This document shows positions 4,738 to 5,295 of a stretch of 5,295 nt of DNA, one piece after another. The DNA is from Cyanobacteria bacterium OH_PDB_112 (lineage in GTDB: Bacteria; Cyanobacteriota; Vampirovibrionia; Gastranaerophilales; CAJFVJ01), in contig JAEWLZ010000044.1 of assembly GCA_023457295.1 (NCBI GenBank), positions 1-5,295 on the forward strand. Reading direction: 5' to 3'. The first letter of the stretch is position 1. The number at the start of each line of letters is the position of its first letter. Below the pieces are notes generated by a model. The model searched no databases and had not been told where the DNA came from. It saw nothing but the letters and a program-made list of their open reading frames with translations. Position numbers and translations under genes: made by a program.

Positions 4738-5295
4738 ATGAGTTATAAGAATGACAGCTCGCTTGTCATTATGAACAAATATAATTCGGCTAAGGGTGAT
4801 ATCACCGCCGAGTTTTTTGAAACTTATGACAAAATCAGAGATTTAACTGTAAGCGGTCAAAGTACAGGCGGCTCAGGTGCGGGAACTTTTGCAAGCTGGT
4901 TAACTAATATTGCAAGATATATTGCCCCGACATCTTTTATGTCTGTATTGGGGAATCAATCTATAAATATTCCGGGGACAAGTTATTATTCTTCTCCAAG
5001 TGTAAATAATGCGGTAGGAAGTTTTGGAACATTAGGAAAAATGTCCGGCTTTCCTTCTGGTTTTGCTGCGGGAATAGGTACAGACGGAAGTTCTGTATAT
5101 GGAATCGGCGGAATGCCTACCGGTTATGCTTCTCCTGTGGATATAGCTTCATCTGTAAGTACTCCTTTGGATTTTGCGGGTGCTGCAATGGGAACAGGTA
5201 CCGGTTATACTGGATTTGGTTCTAATTGGGTTTTGCCGACAGCAGGTGTAATTTCAGGTATAGGCGGAATCATGCAGGCAGTGGCGCCTTATGCC
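4738..5295 (+). CDS. Gly/Ser/Ala-rich protein of unknown function, 3'-truncated by window edge
   Basis: The frame runs from ATG 4738 to the window end without a stop (186 residues visible). The N-terminus (MSYKNDSSLVIMNKYNSAKGD) is polar and has no signal peptide. Residues about 22-38 look helical (TAEFFETYDKIRDLTVS). A hinge (STGGSGAG, 41-48) follows, then a hydrophobic segment (FASWLTNIARYIAPTSFMSVLG). A long region built from Gly, Ser, Ala, Thr and Pro, with recurring GIG, GTG and FPSGF/MPTGY turns, leads to a hydrophobic glycine-spaced stretch near the end (PTAGVISGIGGIMQAVAP). No cysteine is visible. It lacks the MGLAASQARFL module and is not a member of the array, though it shares strand, position and cysteine-free composition. 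Its low-complexity composition fits a surface, filament-associated or membrane-interacting protein. I do not recognise the family, and the missing 3' part may hold the informative domain. Confidence 0.85.
   Translation, partial: MSYKNDSSLVIMNKYNSAKGDITAEFFETYDKIRDLTVSGQSTGGSGAGTFASWLTNIARYIAPTSFMSVLGNQSINIPGTSYYSSPSVNNAVGSFGTLGKMSGFPSGFAAGIGTDGSSVYGIGGMPTGYASPVDIASSVSTPLDFAGAAMGTGTGYTGFGSNWVLPTAGVISGIGGIMQAVAPYA

Overview
This AT-rich window is almost entirely coding on the + strand. It holds a head-to-tail array of five paralogous genes (the first cut by the left edge), followed by the start of an unrelated glycine-rich gene cut by the right edge. There are no tRNAs, rRNAs, insertion sequences, CRISPR repeats or credible genes on the - strand. 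The standard bacterial code fits, and the Shine-Dalgarno sites are mostly good. The proteins remind me of uncharacterised tandem families in non-photosynthetic gut relatives of cyanobacteria (Vampirovibrionia/Gastranaerophilales, 'Melainabacteria'). That is recollection, not a search result, so the taxon is tentative.

Layout: 1-612, 3' part of paralog 1, then a perfect-stem terminator; 702-729, a sequence very close to a flagellar sigma-28 (FliA/SigD) promoter; 802-1632, paralog 2, then a long terminator hairpin; 1792-2799, paralog 3 (the longest), then a terminator; 2945-3775, paralog 4; 3795-4559, paralog 5, only 19 nt behind paralog 4 and without its own terminator or promoter; 4560-4737, an AT-rich spacer with a candidate sigma-70 promoter; 4738 to the edge, the 5' part of a Gly/Ser/Ala-rich gene.

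The paralogs share one plan. A constant 48-residue N-terminal module (MG[LM]AASQARFL..., with a hydrophobic residue exactly every 7 positions from 13 to 48) is followed by a P-P-[TV]-P-P-like linker. Next comes a variable beta-type middle, and then a constant C-terminal module of 84-85 residues that carries an uninterrupted heptad pattern and ends in FK[TI]F[SA]. None has a Sec signal peptide, and only paralog 5 contains a cysteine. Constant helical ends around a variable middle, no cysteine, no signal peptide and a nearby sigma-28-like promoter together resemble axial proteins of the flagellum (rod, hook, flagellin). The middles also contain YDP[DE]GN and FD..(T)G.[LI] motifs that recall the flagellar hook protein FlgE. 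I infer, without proof, that these are self-assembling filament or appendage subunits, or alternative subunits, exported without a signal peptide. Separate terminators and different upstream regions suggest that most copies can be expressed independently.
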